A stretch of 64,000 nt of DNA from assembly GCA_014529385.2 (NCBI GenBank), contig CM043968.1:129183018-129247017 (forward strand). The letters are read 5' to 3'. Shown here in pieces: positions 11,830 to 20,890 of this stretch. The notes beneath the pieces were generated by a model that saw only the letters and a list, made by a program, of their open reading frames with translations, did not search any database and was not told the DNA's origin. The number at the start of each line of letters is the position of its first letter. Positions within the stretch are counted from its first letter, which is position 1. The stretch comes from Adiantum capillus-veneris. Its lineage: Eukaryota; Streptophyta; Polypodiopsida; Polypodiales; Pteridaceae. The position numbers were made by a program, and so were the translations under genes.

Positions 11830-12175
11830 TGGGACCCAACCGATAAACCAAACTATGCTTGCAATGTTTCGTCTTATTGGGATGTAAAAATATGGTGGAA
11901 ACAACATTGCAAGGACTTGGGTGTTTCAAGATCTTCTCAATCTTGGGAGGATATAAAAGAAGCGGTTAGAACACGATATCTTCCACCCGCTCATCGAGAT
12001 GCCAAATGAATGAGTTCTTTGCTCTAAAACAGTTGTCCTTAACTGTGGGAGAATACTACTCCAAATTTGTAACCTTGCGAAGATATGCCCCAAATATGTC
12101 CATTGAGCAACAGGTAGCACGATTCTGTCAAGGATTGAATCATCCCTTAGATACCCGTCTTGAAGCAATGAGACC
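11830..12175 (+). pseudogene. Gypsy gag B, left part
   Basis: From gggacccaacc at 11830 the sequence closely matches, on the opposite strand, the gag at 50008-50787: QTMLAMFRL, KIWWKQHCKDLGVSRSSQSW, EYYSKFVTLRRYAPNMS, and NHPLDTRLEAMR. A 1-bp deletion shifts the frame near 11885 and a stop lies at 12007. It is cut at 12175 by the CACTA insertion and resumes at 19865. Confidence 0.8.
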
Positions 12176-12189
12176 CACTACAAGAGGTT
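12176..12189 (+). repeat. CACTA left terminal inverted repeat
   Basis: Fourteen bases, CACTACAAGAGGTT, are perfectly inverted relative to 19851-19864. The outer CACTA pentanucleotide is the transposase cleavage signature of the superfamily. Confidence 0.97.
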
Positions 12190-12239
12190 GTGTGCTCTTG
12201 TGACGCTGTTAGCGACGGAAATACATTGGGTTTTTATAA

Positions 12240-12430
12240 CCCCCGGCGTCGCTAAAACCGTCGCTACGAGCGTCGCTACGAGAGCGTCGCTATAGGCGTC
12301 GCTATATGCGTCGCTATCAGCGTCGCTATATAGCGACGCCTATAGCGACGCTCTCACAGAAGACTATAGCGACGCTCATAGCGACGCTACAGAGCCATAA
12401 ATAGCGACGCTTATAGCGACGCCCGAGAGA
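12240..12430. repeat. CACTA left subterminal repeat array
   Basis: About a dozen copies of gcgtcgct or its complement agcgacgc, spaced mostly by 4 bases. They first run in one orientation and, after the palindromic centre near 12330, in the other. In En/Spm, arrays like this are bound by TNPA. Here they would be the binding sites of the TNPA-like protein encoded next door. Confidence 0.9.
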
Positions 12431-12440
12431 ATATTTTTTT

Positions 12441-12469
12441 GGTGGCAGGGCATTCAATGCCCTGCCACC
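12441..12469. repeat. Perfect 14-bp hairpin
   Basis: The arms ggtggcagggcatt and aatgccctgccacc are exact reverse complements separated by one base. The hairpin lies just inside the subterminal array and downstream of the TNPA-like gene. It could act as an RNA hairpin at the 3' end of the transcript or as a DNA cruciform. Confidence 0.9.
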
Positions 12470-12787
12470 CATCAACCATATTGTACTTGATTCACTTTTT
12501 AAAAAAAGTGCAAAGGTAGATAAGAGACCCAAAATAGTCACTCACAAGACGCATTGTTTGCAAAATTGACAATTGTACACATCATAGGCAAAATGAATTG
12601 ATTGGCAAATGTAATAATGACAATTGTACAACATCATAGGCATAAAGAATTTATTGGCAAAAGGAACTGCGGTGACAAATGTAATAATATACATGGTTCA
12701 AAAAGACGTATAAAATCCGTCTCATGATACATAAGCTATGAGAAACCCTAAACTAATGCTATCTAGCTACGGCTAAACTGACGTCGT
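12470..12787. repeat. TNPA-like 3' flank with imperfect tandem repeats
   Basis: Two imperfect copies of a segment starting gacaattgtac and running to ggcaaatgtaataat (about 12567-12618 and 12619-12690). No coding sequence is seen. Probably 3' untranslated and spacer DNA of the CACTA element. Confidence 0.6.
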
Positions 12788-14101
12788 CTAGTCAGACGTC
12801 TCATCGCGTCCAAGCGGCGTATCTGTCGGATTCTGCAAAAAAAGACAATAAGACAGTTTTCACTAAATATAAACATATAACGACATTTATAAAACAATAC
12901 AAAAAATAAAAAAGAGTAAACCCTAATACTAACCATGCCGCCGCGAGAACTGAGAATGTCCATCAGGGCGTTTAAGCCCTTCTTGCCTGCGTACTCGCGC
13001 TCGTACGGTGTGGGATCACGTCCTGTCATCGACCACTGTCAAAACATACAAAGATTTCATTATGTTAGAACTAAAAAACTCATAAACCCTAAACTATCGA
13101 ACATGCATAAAGAGCAATGTGAAAAGACTTACAAAATCGGCCTCAAATGATGCCCATCCACCGCTCCCCAAGTGGTGCGAGCTCCCTGCCTCTACTCGCG
13201 CTCTGGCTGCATCCTTTTGTTGCTTCCACTTGTCGGGATTCTCGCGCGCTGCTTTCTTCGCATTCTTCCAATCTTCTTTGGCCAGCCAATCTGGCCTGTT
13301 CCACCCATTCTTGATTGCTTTTTGCACTTCGGAACGCTTGTGTTTGCAGTATTCGCGCATTCGAATCTTCATCAGGTCTTCATTGAAGCGCTGATCCCGT
13401 GTTGGAACGGGAAACTCATCATGAAGTATGCTGATGACTCTGTTTTTTAAATCACTTGGTACTTCACTCCATTTGTTTAGTATATAGTGTCTAAACAGCT
13501 GAGAGCAAAGACCACGCATGCGCGAGATCACCTTCTTGCCGTCATCATCCATGATGATGCCGCCGCTGATGTCGACGGAGTAAGGCAAGCCCTCTGGCCG
13601 GTGACGCGTGAACCTGGGTGTCCCGGCAGGGGTCTCTAGCGGCGTGTCGATGGGGGTACGGACGTCAGGTGTCTCCACCGGCGTCTGGGCCCCGAAGCGA
13701 GGAGTGTTGAGTGGGGTGGCTCCTGGCGGAGTAGGTAGAGGTGTGTAGCTTCTAGGAACAGTCAGCCGTGCAAAACCTGGCGTAGACGGCGATGCTGTGG
13801 CTGGTGTGGGGGCGGGCAAAGAAGGGGAGGGTAAAGAGCCTCGTCGAACACGAGGCGGTGTGGAGGCATCGGTGGCGGAATCCCCACAACAACCGCCACC
13901 GCCACCACTAGAGCGCCGGTGTCTAGACGAGTGTGACGCTCGTCTCGTCGACGCCGAAGCTTCGGAGCGCGCCGAATGCTCCGAAAGAGAGGGAGATGCG
14001 GATGGTGTAGGAACGCGCGATGATGCGCCAGAGCGATGACGCTCCACGTACCACTGTCTCTGCTGCGGTGACAAAGAAGAAAGAAACTCCTCATCATCCA
14101 T
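12788..14101 (-). CDS. CACTA TNPA-like accessory transposition protein
   Basis: Three exons can be read: 14101-13133, 13035-12934 and 12832-12788, all phase 0 with GT..AG introns, giving 371 residues with no internal stop. The ATG at 14101 follows a good acceptor, suggesting a further 5' untranslated exon. Residues 1-100 are Ser/Arg-rich with a Gly run. Residues about 130-200 are Pro/Thr-rich (repeated T.P..TP). The C-terminal half carries a basic domain with SQLFRHYILNKWSEVP, DLMKIRMREYCKHKRSE, NRPDWLAKEDW, and in exon 2 MTGRDPTPYEREY, typical of plant En/Spm transposase family 24 (Ptta/En/Spm). In En/Spm the equivalent protein binds subterminal repeats and pairs element ends. It ends 0.35 kb from the left subterminal array, its probable target. 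No expression evidence. Confidence 0.85.
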
Positions 14102-14373
14102 ACCTGCATTAAACACACGAATATTTAAACTTAATATTGAATGAATAGAGTAGACAATGACGCAAAGACCATTAAATACAATGACGTAATGACGCATATA
14201 AATACAATGACGCAATGAATCGAGTGATAGAAGAGGCAAGTCGAAAACTCAGAATTTTCAATCAAAAGATGTGAGCGCGAGTCTAAAAGAGCGTTATACA
14301 CCATGGAAGGTACTTAGAGAGCCAGAGCTTTTACAGCATGGAGCAAAATTGTTCAAATACAATATTTGTGGCT

Positions 14374-17300
14374 TTAAGAGATCTCTCTCTCATCCTCGCA
14401 TAACTCAGCATAACTTCCTATATCTATATAGAGCTCTCCGTTTAAACACATATCCTCTGTTTCATTTTGTAGCTCCTCTGCATGCACCCCATATAGAGTA
14501 GTAGCATCTTGATGCTCGTCTGGCACCACCGCAGCGGCTTCTGATTGAGCATCTTCTCTAATCTCCTCCATTGATGTCGTTGTGATTGGCACATGGTAGC
14601 CTTCATACGTCCTTGCACTACGAGGGGCTACCTCTATGACGTACCACCAGTTTGATGTAGACTTTGTAGGATGAAATACTACCTGCCAGAGCCACATAAC
14701 TTACATGAGAGCTTTCAAGCACATAACTTGTAAAAGGGGGATGTTAACTATTTATATACTTACTTGTTCACAATGCTCGGGTAGTACGAAAGTGTCTCTT
14801 AGGTCAGTCCATTTCTTAGTAGAATCCACCTCAAGAAAACCAGACTCTCCTCTACGCACAGTAGCGTTGCGACCCTCCATGATTATCTTGAACCATTGCA
14901 CGTCGAATAAGTCGACAAAAAATCCTCTGTAATCGATCCTCAAAATCTCTTGCAGCGTGCCGAAGTAAGTGAGTTCCGCCACCACAGGATCTGCATCAGA
15001 GGAACGTCGTCGACTAGACTGTTCAAATTTTGCCATGATTCCACAATCTTGAGTAAAACGCTTTTTGTCGATTCGTTCCACCCTAAAATATCGACCTTTA
15101 CACCATGCTGCTGTGTATGACTTATACTACAACGAACAAAGATTATGAGTGGCCGTTCAAACGTTTATAAATAAAGTCACTTGCTAGTCGTACATTGCAA
15201 ACTTACCTTGGTCGCGCAACCCCGAGAGTACTCCCACTCTTCGTCAGTCACTTCGTCACCCCATTGTTGTGTGCTTTTCAATTGGTTGTGCAACCATCTT
15301 AAGCTCATGAAGGTTGGTAGGCTCTCCAGAACCGCTGGATAGTGCATCGGTGGTCGTCTTCCCCGTCTCCACTCGATTCGTGCCCTTTGTCGCTCTTGCT
15401 TTGCATCCTCATATTGTGAAATCCACTTTTGCATCACTGGATTGTGAAGCATGCAAAATCGGTTGATTTTAGCCTCTAGATCTTCCGTCATCTTCTTCTC
15501 AACACCGAGATTGCACATGACAATCCCAGATATGCGCTCATCATCTATGGTTCGCCATAGCGTGTCCCGGGATTTATCAAATCCGTCTAGCCACTCTCCA
15601 ATGTACACTAGGGACTCTGATACCAACCAACCTTCTGCCATGCTACCCTCCGGACGTGCCTTTTGACGCACATATCCCTTAAGCGTTTTCATGAAACGCT
15701 CTAAGAAGAACATCCATCTGGAATGATCTGTGCCAGCTATTTCCACCTCATCAACTATGTGAACAAGAAGATGCACCTGAATGGTTAGCATTGTAGTAGG
15801 AAAATGTTTCTCAAACATGCACACAAGCTCCGCAACATTTAGTTTGGCGAATGGTATGGAGTCTACGTCGATCTCCTTTTGTGAGATCCATTGCACCAGC
15901 TTTGCAAGTTTGTAGATTGTGTTACGGATGTCGAGAGACAAACATCCCTCAATGGCAACCGGTAAGATAAACTGTAAAGTATGTGTAGCAATGATATTAA
16001 AGTCCACATTTTATGCAATGATATTAAAGTCCACTATGAACGTACCTGACACATTTTATGCCAATCGTGTGACTTGAAACCGGTAAGCTTTCCTTCTTTA
16101 GTAAAACACATTCGGAGCGAGTGCATTACGCCAGTGGGGGTCCGCAAAGATCGAATGGCCTCTTTTACTTTGCATTCTTGGGCTCCTGTGAAAATCCATG
16201 GTGCTTTAGGGAGTTTTATCGATCCATCAGACGCTGTTTGCGGCCAATATTGCTCCATACGATCCACATTTCTAAGGTCAACTCTGGCTCCCAAAGTATC
16301 TTTCTTGCCGGTCAAATGGTCCCATAGTAGATTACCCACATTCTTGAATATGTGCATTGGATCGAGCAAGTGATTGATCACGAGTCGGGGCCAGTATGGT
16401 AACTCGTACCATAGAGATAGTCTCTTCATCCCTGGAGGCAATCCGTCATCGCACATCTCCTTCTGCTCTAACCATGCTTGTGCAGACATCCTTGGTGGCT
16501 CTCTTCCCAAAAAGCCGTCGCGTAACACATGATTCTCTGGAAGATACGCTTGATGACCTTCGTAGATTTGCTTCTTCAGTGAGGGTGCCCTACGTGCATT
16601 CAGTCTAGGTCCACATGTGACACATGCTCTGTATCCGCTTGTTTGAAGCCCTGCATGTATACACATGATAATAGATCAACTATGGGAAAAAACAAGATTT
16701 ATAGTGTCTGAATGAGGAGTGTCAATAGATCACCTGAGCATTCTGTTAGCCCGGGATAGTCATGCATGGTCCACATTAGAATACCTCTGATCAAAGCATT
16801 CCGTCGTCCTGTGTGTCGGCTCATATCCACCACCTCTATGCCAATCCACAATTGTTGTAGCTCTTCCAATAGTGGACGAAGATACACATCCATATTCCCC
16901 ACTTTATATCGCCCTGGCACAATCAAGCTTAGCCATAGGTGCCCCTTCTTCATAGTCAACCACGGGGGAATGTTGTAGTTGACGATGACAACGGGCCATA
17001 CACTGTAAGATGTTGATCTTTGACCAAATGGATTTACGCCATCCATAGCCAGGCCTAAGCGCAAATTTCGAGCTTCCCTGGCAAAATCCGACCATGTTCC
17101 ATCTATATGTTTCCAGGCTGCGCAATCTGCAGGAATTCGTAGCACACCATCCGAAGATTTATTCTCCTCATGCCATGATGCTAGGGCGGCCATGGACTTA
17201 CATTCGAAGAAATGCTTGATGCGAGGAAGCAAAGGAAAATGTCGCAAAACCCTTTGTGGAATTTTTGTCCCATGGAGATCTACTCGATATCTTTCGGAAT

Positions 17301-18102
17301 CACATTTCGGACACTTCTCCATGTCTGTGTATTCCCCTCTGAAAAGAATGCAGTCATTAGGACAAGCGTGGATAGAATTGTAATCCATCCCCAAGTTTCG
17401 CAAAATCTTTCTTGCTTCATCTCGGGAATCTGGCATCACATTGTCAGCTGGTAGTATGTGCTCTTTCAGCAATCTACACAACATAAAAATATGATACAGT
17501 CGTGTAAAAATCTATCAGATCATTATACATTTAGAGTTCTATTAAAGTAAACTAATTGTAATAGATCACCTGAAAAGCGCTGTGACGCTAGTGTCACTCC
17601 ATCCAAACTTTGCCTGCATGTTGAGAAGAACCAGGAGTGCTTTCAATCTAGACATACGTGCTCCATTATACAATGACGTATCGGCTTCACTTTTCATATC
17701 ATCATAGATAAGCCATTCTGAATCCATGATCGTCTCGATCATTTCATCAATCTCGGGCTCAGACATTGCCTCGTTGGGAATGTGCTCTACATGATCATCC
17801 CCCGAGCTGTCAGAGGCTACATCTTGTGGCCTCACATATGCTGCTTGACCAAAGCGCCTGCGAACACGTCTATTGGGTTGCAAGATTGCTGCTTGTTGGC
17901 CAGCGTCAGAGTCCGATGAGTTATAATTGGCAACAACTCGATCTATAATAGATGGATCGAACTCGCCAAATTCGCGAACGTGCTGCAAAGAAACACGTCT
18001 TGTCCGTCGCACAGCATGCTTGCTTTGATTACAAGGACATAAGACCCTCGTTGAGAGATAGGTGTTTCGATTGGACGGTCCCACATCCTCGTCGCTACTC
18101 AT
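14374..18102 (-). CDS. CACTA TNPD transposase, six exons
   Basis: Six exons fit: 18102-17570, 17473-16734, 16650-16046, 15971-15207, 15126-14764 and 14682-14374. All introns are GT..AG with consistent phases, giving 1104 residues without an internal stop. Exon 1 encodes an acidic N-terminus starting MSSDEDVG. Exons 2 and 3 carry the Tnp2 transposase domain (CPNDCILFRGEY, CPKCDSERY, MDGVNPFG, IPPWLTMKKGHL, LLIPGRY-like, CVTCGPRL, LLDPMHIFKNV). Exon 4 carries the DUF4218 region (VEIAGTDHSRWMFFLERFMK, GYVRQKARPEGSMAEGWL). Exons 5 and 6 carry DUF4216 (YFGTLQEILRIDY, WYVIEVAPRS). This protein would cut the CACTA termini. The intact frame, perfect TIRs and target duplication indicate a recent, possibly autonomous copy. 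Promoter not identified; a (CT)n tract begins 67 bp upstream of the ATG. Confidence 0.9.
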
Positions 18103-18164
18103 AATGAGGATAAAAAACTTATAACCTGGACAACAAATTTAATATTCTATTGGCATTCTTCGTC

Positions 18165-18168
<4 letters not shown>

Positions 18169-18241
<73 letters not shown>
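18169..18241. repeat. (CT)n microsatellite upstream of TNPD
   Basis: A CT tract of about 73 bp lies 67 bp upstream of the TNPD start codon. On the coding strand this is (GA)n, a type common in plant 5' regions. A regulatory role is possible but not shown. Confidence 0.9.
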
Positions 18242-18243
<2 letters not shown>

Positions 18244-18528
18244 CTCACATTCTCTAGTCATGTCCAATCCCCGCACACCTCGGTCTAGAGGTGCACGGAG
18301 ATCAGAACCACCGGGTTATAATCTCGTCTTTATTGGTCAATACCTATATTTGTGGGTACAAGAAATCTACACACCCACGTCTACATGATACTGCATGTAG
18401 TGGACAAAATCCCTTTGCCTCTTCTCTAGCTGTAGCACTTCACTTCATCTTAACATCTTTTCACAGTAGATCTTTTCACTGTTCGTCTAACTCTAAACCC
18501 TAAACCGTAAGTAATTCTTGCGTGGACT

Positions 18529-18915
18529 CGATCTAACGTAAATAAGCATAAATCTAAATAAACGTAAATCTAACTAAAAATAAAGCTAAATCTAATTTAA
18601 CGTAAGTCTAATGACTAGAGGTTGTCTAGATGGTCATTGTGTCGGGGATGTAGTGACTCTTGCCGCCCTGAAGATCCACCTTCTTCCCTATCTTCTGAAG
18701 ACATTTCACCAGTACTTTTGGATCGACGGAGCCCACCATGAGTGAAGACAGCAATACCCTATATTCCATTGAGGGCTTTCTTCACCCGCTTCATGCAGGC
18801 ATCGCAGTCTATGGAGACCTAAATCTAATCTAATATAACGTAAATCTAAATCTAGCTTAAATAAACGTAAATCTAGTTAAAAATAAACCTAAATCTAATT
18901 TAATGTAAGTCTACA
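18529..18915. repeat. AT-rich direct repeats flanking the captured fragment
   Basis: Two similar segments built from aaacgtaaatctaa-type words, 18529-18612 and 18820-18915, lie on either side of the HMA fragment. Both run through aaaaataaa, cctaaatctaattta and gtaagtcta in the same order. They could be duplicated intron sequence or the ends of a captured segment. Confidence 0.65.
18631..18818 (-). pseudogene. Captured HMA (heavy-metal-associated) domain fragment inside the CACTA element
   Basis: On the - strand the first part reads VSIDCDACMKRVKKALNGI, with the CxxC metal site (CDAC) and the following helix of HMA domains. After an in-frame stop and a frame change it continues GSVDPKVLVKCLQKIGKKVD, the end of the same fold (..VDP..VL..L.K.GKK..). 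HMA domains of this kind occur in plant metallochaperones of the HIPP/HPP families. The fragment is not part of the transposase gene; it lies between the TNPD start and the right subterminal array. It is most simply a host-gene fragment captured by the transposon, then damaged. The donor gene is not in the window. Confidence 0.75.
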
Positions 18916-19210
18916 TATAACCTAATCTTTAACGTCTTTTAAGATAGTTTCCTACGACGTTATAACTCTCTTCTTCTTGTGTGTGTACGCGTGTGTGGAT
19001 GTGTGTGCCAATAAAAAGAGATAAACGGTATAACCTTTCTATCACCCATGCCAAGTATGATAGATTGATTATGCCATTTCCCTCTTGAATAATAGGTCTT
19101 CAGTTCAACTCCTCGTCGGTTAGATCTTTAGGTCTTTTAATTTTAATTAGTTTCCTACGACGTTAAATTAGTTTCTCTCTCTTTCTCTTTCAATGTGTGT
19201 GCGTTTTTTT

Positions 19211-19361
19211 GGATCGTATGCATGTTTTCTCTCTCTTTTCCTCTCTCAATGTGTGCGTTTTTTGTTTATGCATGTTCTCTCTCTCTTTTCCTCTCTCAAT
19301 GCGTGCGTTTTTTGTTTATGCATGCTCTCTCTCTCTTTTTCTCTCTCAATGTGTGTGCATT
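19211..19361. repeat. 50-bp tandem repeat, three copies
   Basis: Units at 19211-19260, 19261-19310 and 19311-19361 share the order (t)atgcatg, CT-rich stretch, ctctctcaat and gtgtgcgttt. All six-frame reading frames over it are low-complexity Ser/Leu/Cys strings and not genes. Further CT, GT and GA tracts follow to about 19630. Confidence 0.85.
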
Positions 19362-19400
19362 CTTTGTTTATGTATGTGTGTGTGCGTTTTTGTTTTTGTT

Positions 19401-19442
<42 letters not shown>

Positions 19443-19714
19443 AAACACTGTGTGTGTGTGTGTATGTGTGTGTGTGAGAGAGAAAGAGAGGGAGAGAGAA
19501 AGAGGGGAAGGGAACATGAGAATGAGGAGAGGGAAGGAGCATACCTGGCTCTCCTTCCTCTCCTCGTGTGTGTGTGTGTGTGTGTGTGTGGAGAAGAAAA
19601 AGAGAGAGAAAGAGAGAGAGTGAGGGAGAGCGTTACCTGCTCTTTGCTTGAGGGCGCCGAAAAACTCAGATCTGAGATCTGAGTTTTTGGGCGCGCTCGG
19701 TTATTTTTTTTACC

Positions 19715-19850
19715 CCAGCCGGCGTCGCTATGAGCGTCGCTATAAGCATCGCTATGAGCGTCGCAAATTTACAAATAAATTTGCGACGCTCATAGCGACG
19801 CCGGGAATTTTTTTTTTGAGCGTCGCTGTGTGAGCGTCGCTAATATGAAG
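19715..19850. repeat. CACTA right subterminal repeat array with long palindrome
   Basis: Copies of gcgtcgct and agcgacgc with mostly 4-base spacers, as at the left end. At about 19755-19796 two 17-bp arms (atgagcgtcgcaaattt and its exact complement) face each other across 6 bases, forming a strong hairpin. These are expected binding sites for the TNPA-like protein. Confidence 0.9.
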
Positions 19851-19864
19851 AACCTCTTGTAGTG
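19851..19864 (-). repeat. CACTA right terminal inverted repeat
   Basis: AACCTCTTGTAGTG, the perfect complement of 12176-12189, followed by the acc target duplication at 19865-19867. Confidence 0.97.
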
Positions 19865-20078
19865 ACCCACATCACTTCAGGATGCTCTCTTAAGGGAAAC
19901 ACCTTTGGCTAAAGAAATGACCATGAATCAAGGGAGGGAAGACTTTAGAAATCAAAGGGATAGGCACAACAATTGGAGCCCCAAACCTGTTAATCAAGCT
20001 TATCAACCTCACCCTATAGCAGCAGCAACTTCAACAGCTCAACTTGAGCATCCCGATGTTCGTTGTTATGAGTGTAAT
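19865..20078 (+). pseudogene. Gypsy gag B, right part
   Basis: The gag B frame resumes directly after the CACTA target duplication: EMTMNQGREDFRNQRDRHNNW, then QLEHPDVRCYEC, the start of a CCHC zinc knuckle. It is cut at 20078, just after the first two knuckle cysteines, by an LTR starting TGTTGGG. It matches the - strand copy at 50250-50420 closely. Confidence 0.85.
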
Positions 20079-20125
20079 TGTTGGGAACATGGCTATGGAG
20101 GCATGGCGAGATGCTGTGGTGCAGC

Positions 20126-20215
<90 letters not shown>

Positions 20216-20395
20216 CAATAGAGCAGAAAAAACACCATGCTATTCTTTGATTGATTATACTTTCTAAAGCCTTTCAATGTATATAAAGCCAAAAAGTCCA
20301 TGCAAACTTGACTTGGAACTGTGACTCTTACACCTGCATGCTATAAGGGAGTTTCCCACAGGCTAGACACAATTACCGGGCTTGCATACCCAACA
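20079..20395 (-). repeat. Copia-type LTR, 317 bp, with internal (GA)n
   Basis: The segment starts TGTTGGG and ends CCCAACA, the perfectly inverted ends of an LTR. It is followed by a C run and ctctcaagcc (20396-20423), which on the - strand is a polypurine tract of the GGGCTTGAGAGGGG type found before copia 3' LTRs. It is therefore the 3' LTR of a - strand element whose internal part was lost by about 20520. The (GA)n tract at 20130-20212 lies inside it. Confidence 0.65.
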
Positions 20396-20890
20396 CCCCC
20401 CCCCCCCCCCCCCCTCTCAAGCCCAAATGGACTTGATACATATCATGGTAGGGTGGATGCATGAATAGGTGGACCAAAACCTTGTCCCGGATAGAGGTGT
20501 TATAACCGGTACATAAAACCATCTATATTAGTTCAATTCAATATATTCTTTTGAAGAGATTTTTAATTAAATATAGAATTTCCACAACTTTTTGTTAAAT
20601 ATAGAAGACGGATCTGTACCTCTTAACTATGCACGTCAGCCAGCTCTTTACACCATTACTATTTCCACACCTCTCTTTCAAATATAGAAGACGGCTCTGT
20701 AGCTCTTAACTATGCATGTCAGCCAACTCTTTGTCTTCCTACTATCTCATTTTCCTGTCTCTCTCTAACTCTCTGTGTAGGAGCACAGATTGTTGTTTTA
20801 CTTTGTAGGCCTATCACACATCTATTGCTGTCATATACTGCTCTTGCTCTCTGTAGGCCTATCACCTCGCTCAATCTCTCCCTCTCTAGC
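20396..20890. other. Intergenic, with a direct duplication
   Basis: After the C run there is no gene up to 20890. A segment beginning aatatagaagacgg and ending gtcagccaactcttt occurs twice (about 20599-20650 and 20683-20735). It lies just upstream of the 20891 reading frame and may be its promoter region. A lone accggt sits near 20508. Confidence 0.5.

Larger units (their letters stand above)
12176..19864 (-). mobile_element. Complete CACTA (En/Spm) transposon, 7689 bp
   Basis: The element begins CACTACAAGAGGTT and ends with the exact inverse AACCTCTTGTAGTG, flanked by a 3-bp target duplication acc (12173-12175 and 19865-19867). It sits in a gypsy gag whose uninterrupted form is seen at 50380-50420 on the other strand. 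It carries arrays of an 8-bp subterminal motif at both ends, a TNPA-like gene (12788-14101) and a TNPD transposase gene (14374-18102), both on the - strand, plus a captured HMA-domain fragment and long microsatellites near the right end. Both genes can be spliced by eye into uninterrupted frames with GT..AG introns, so the element looks autonomous and recent. Expression is unknown. Confidence 0.95.

Noticed and set aside
13797-14039. + strand Glu/Arg-rich frame
   Set aside because: Antisense of the Pro/Ser/Thr-rich part of the TNPA-like gene.
19193-19682. Three overlapping long reading frames rich in Cys, Val, Ser and Leu
   Set aside because: They are translations of CT, GT and GA microsatellites and a 50-bp tandem repeat; no domain, no start context, and all three frames are equally open.
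20825-20890. Upstream ATG-led extension of the transposase-like gene
   Set aside because: The 22 extra residues are encoded by CT-rich promoter-like DNA; the Met at 20891 starts the charged, Cys-containing N-terminus.
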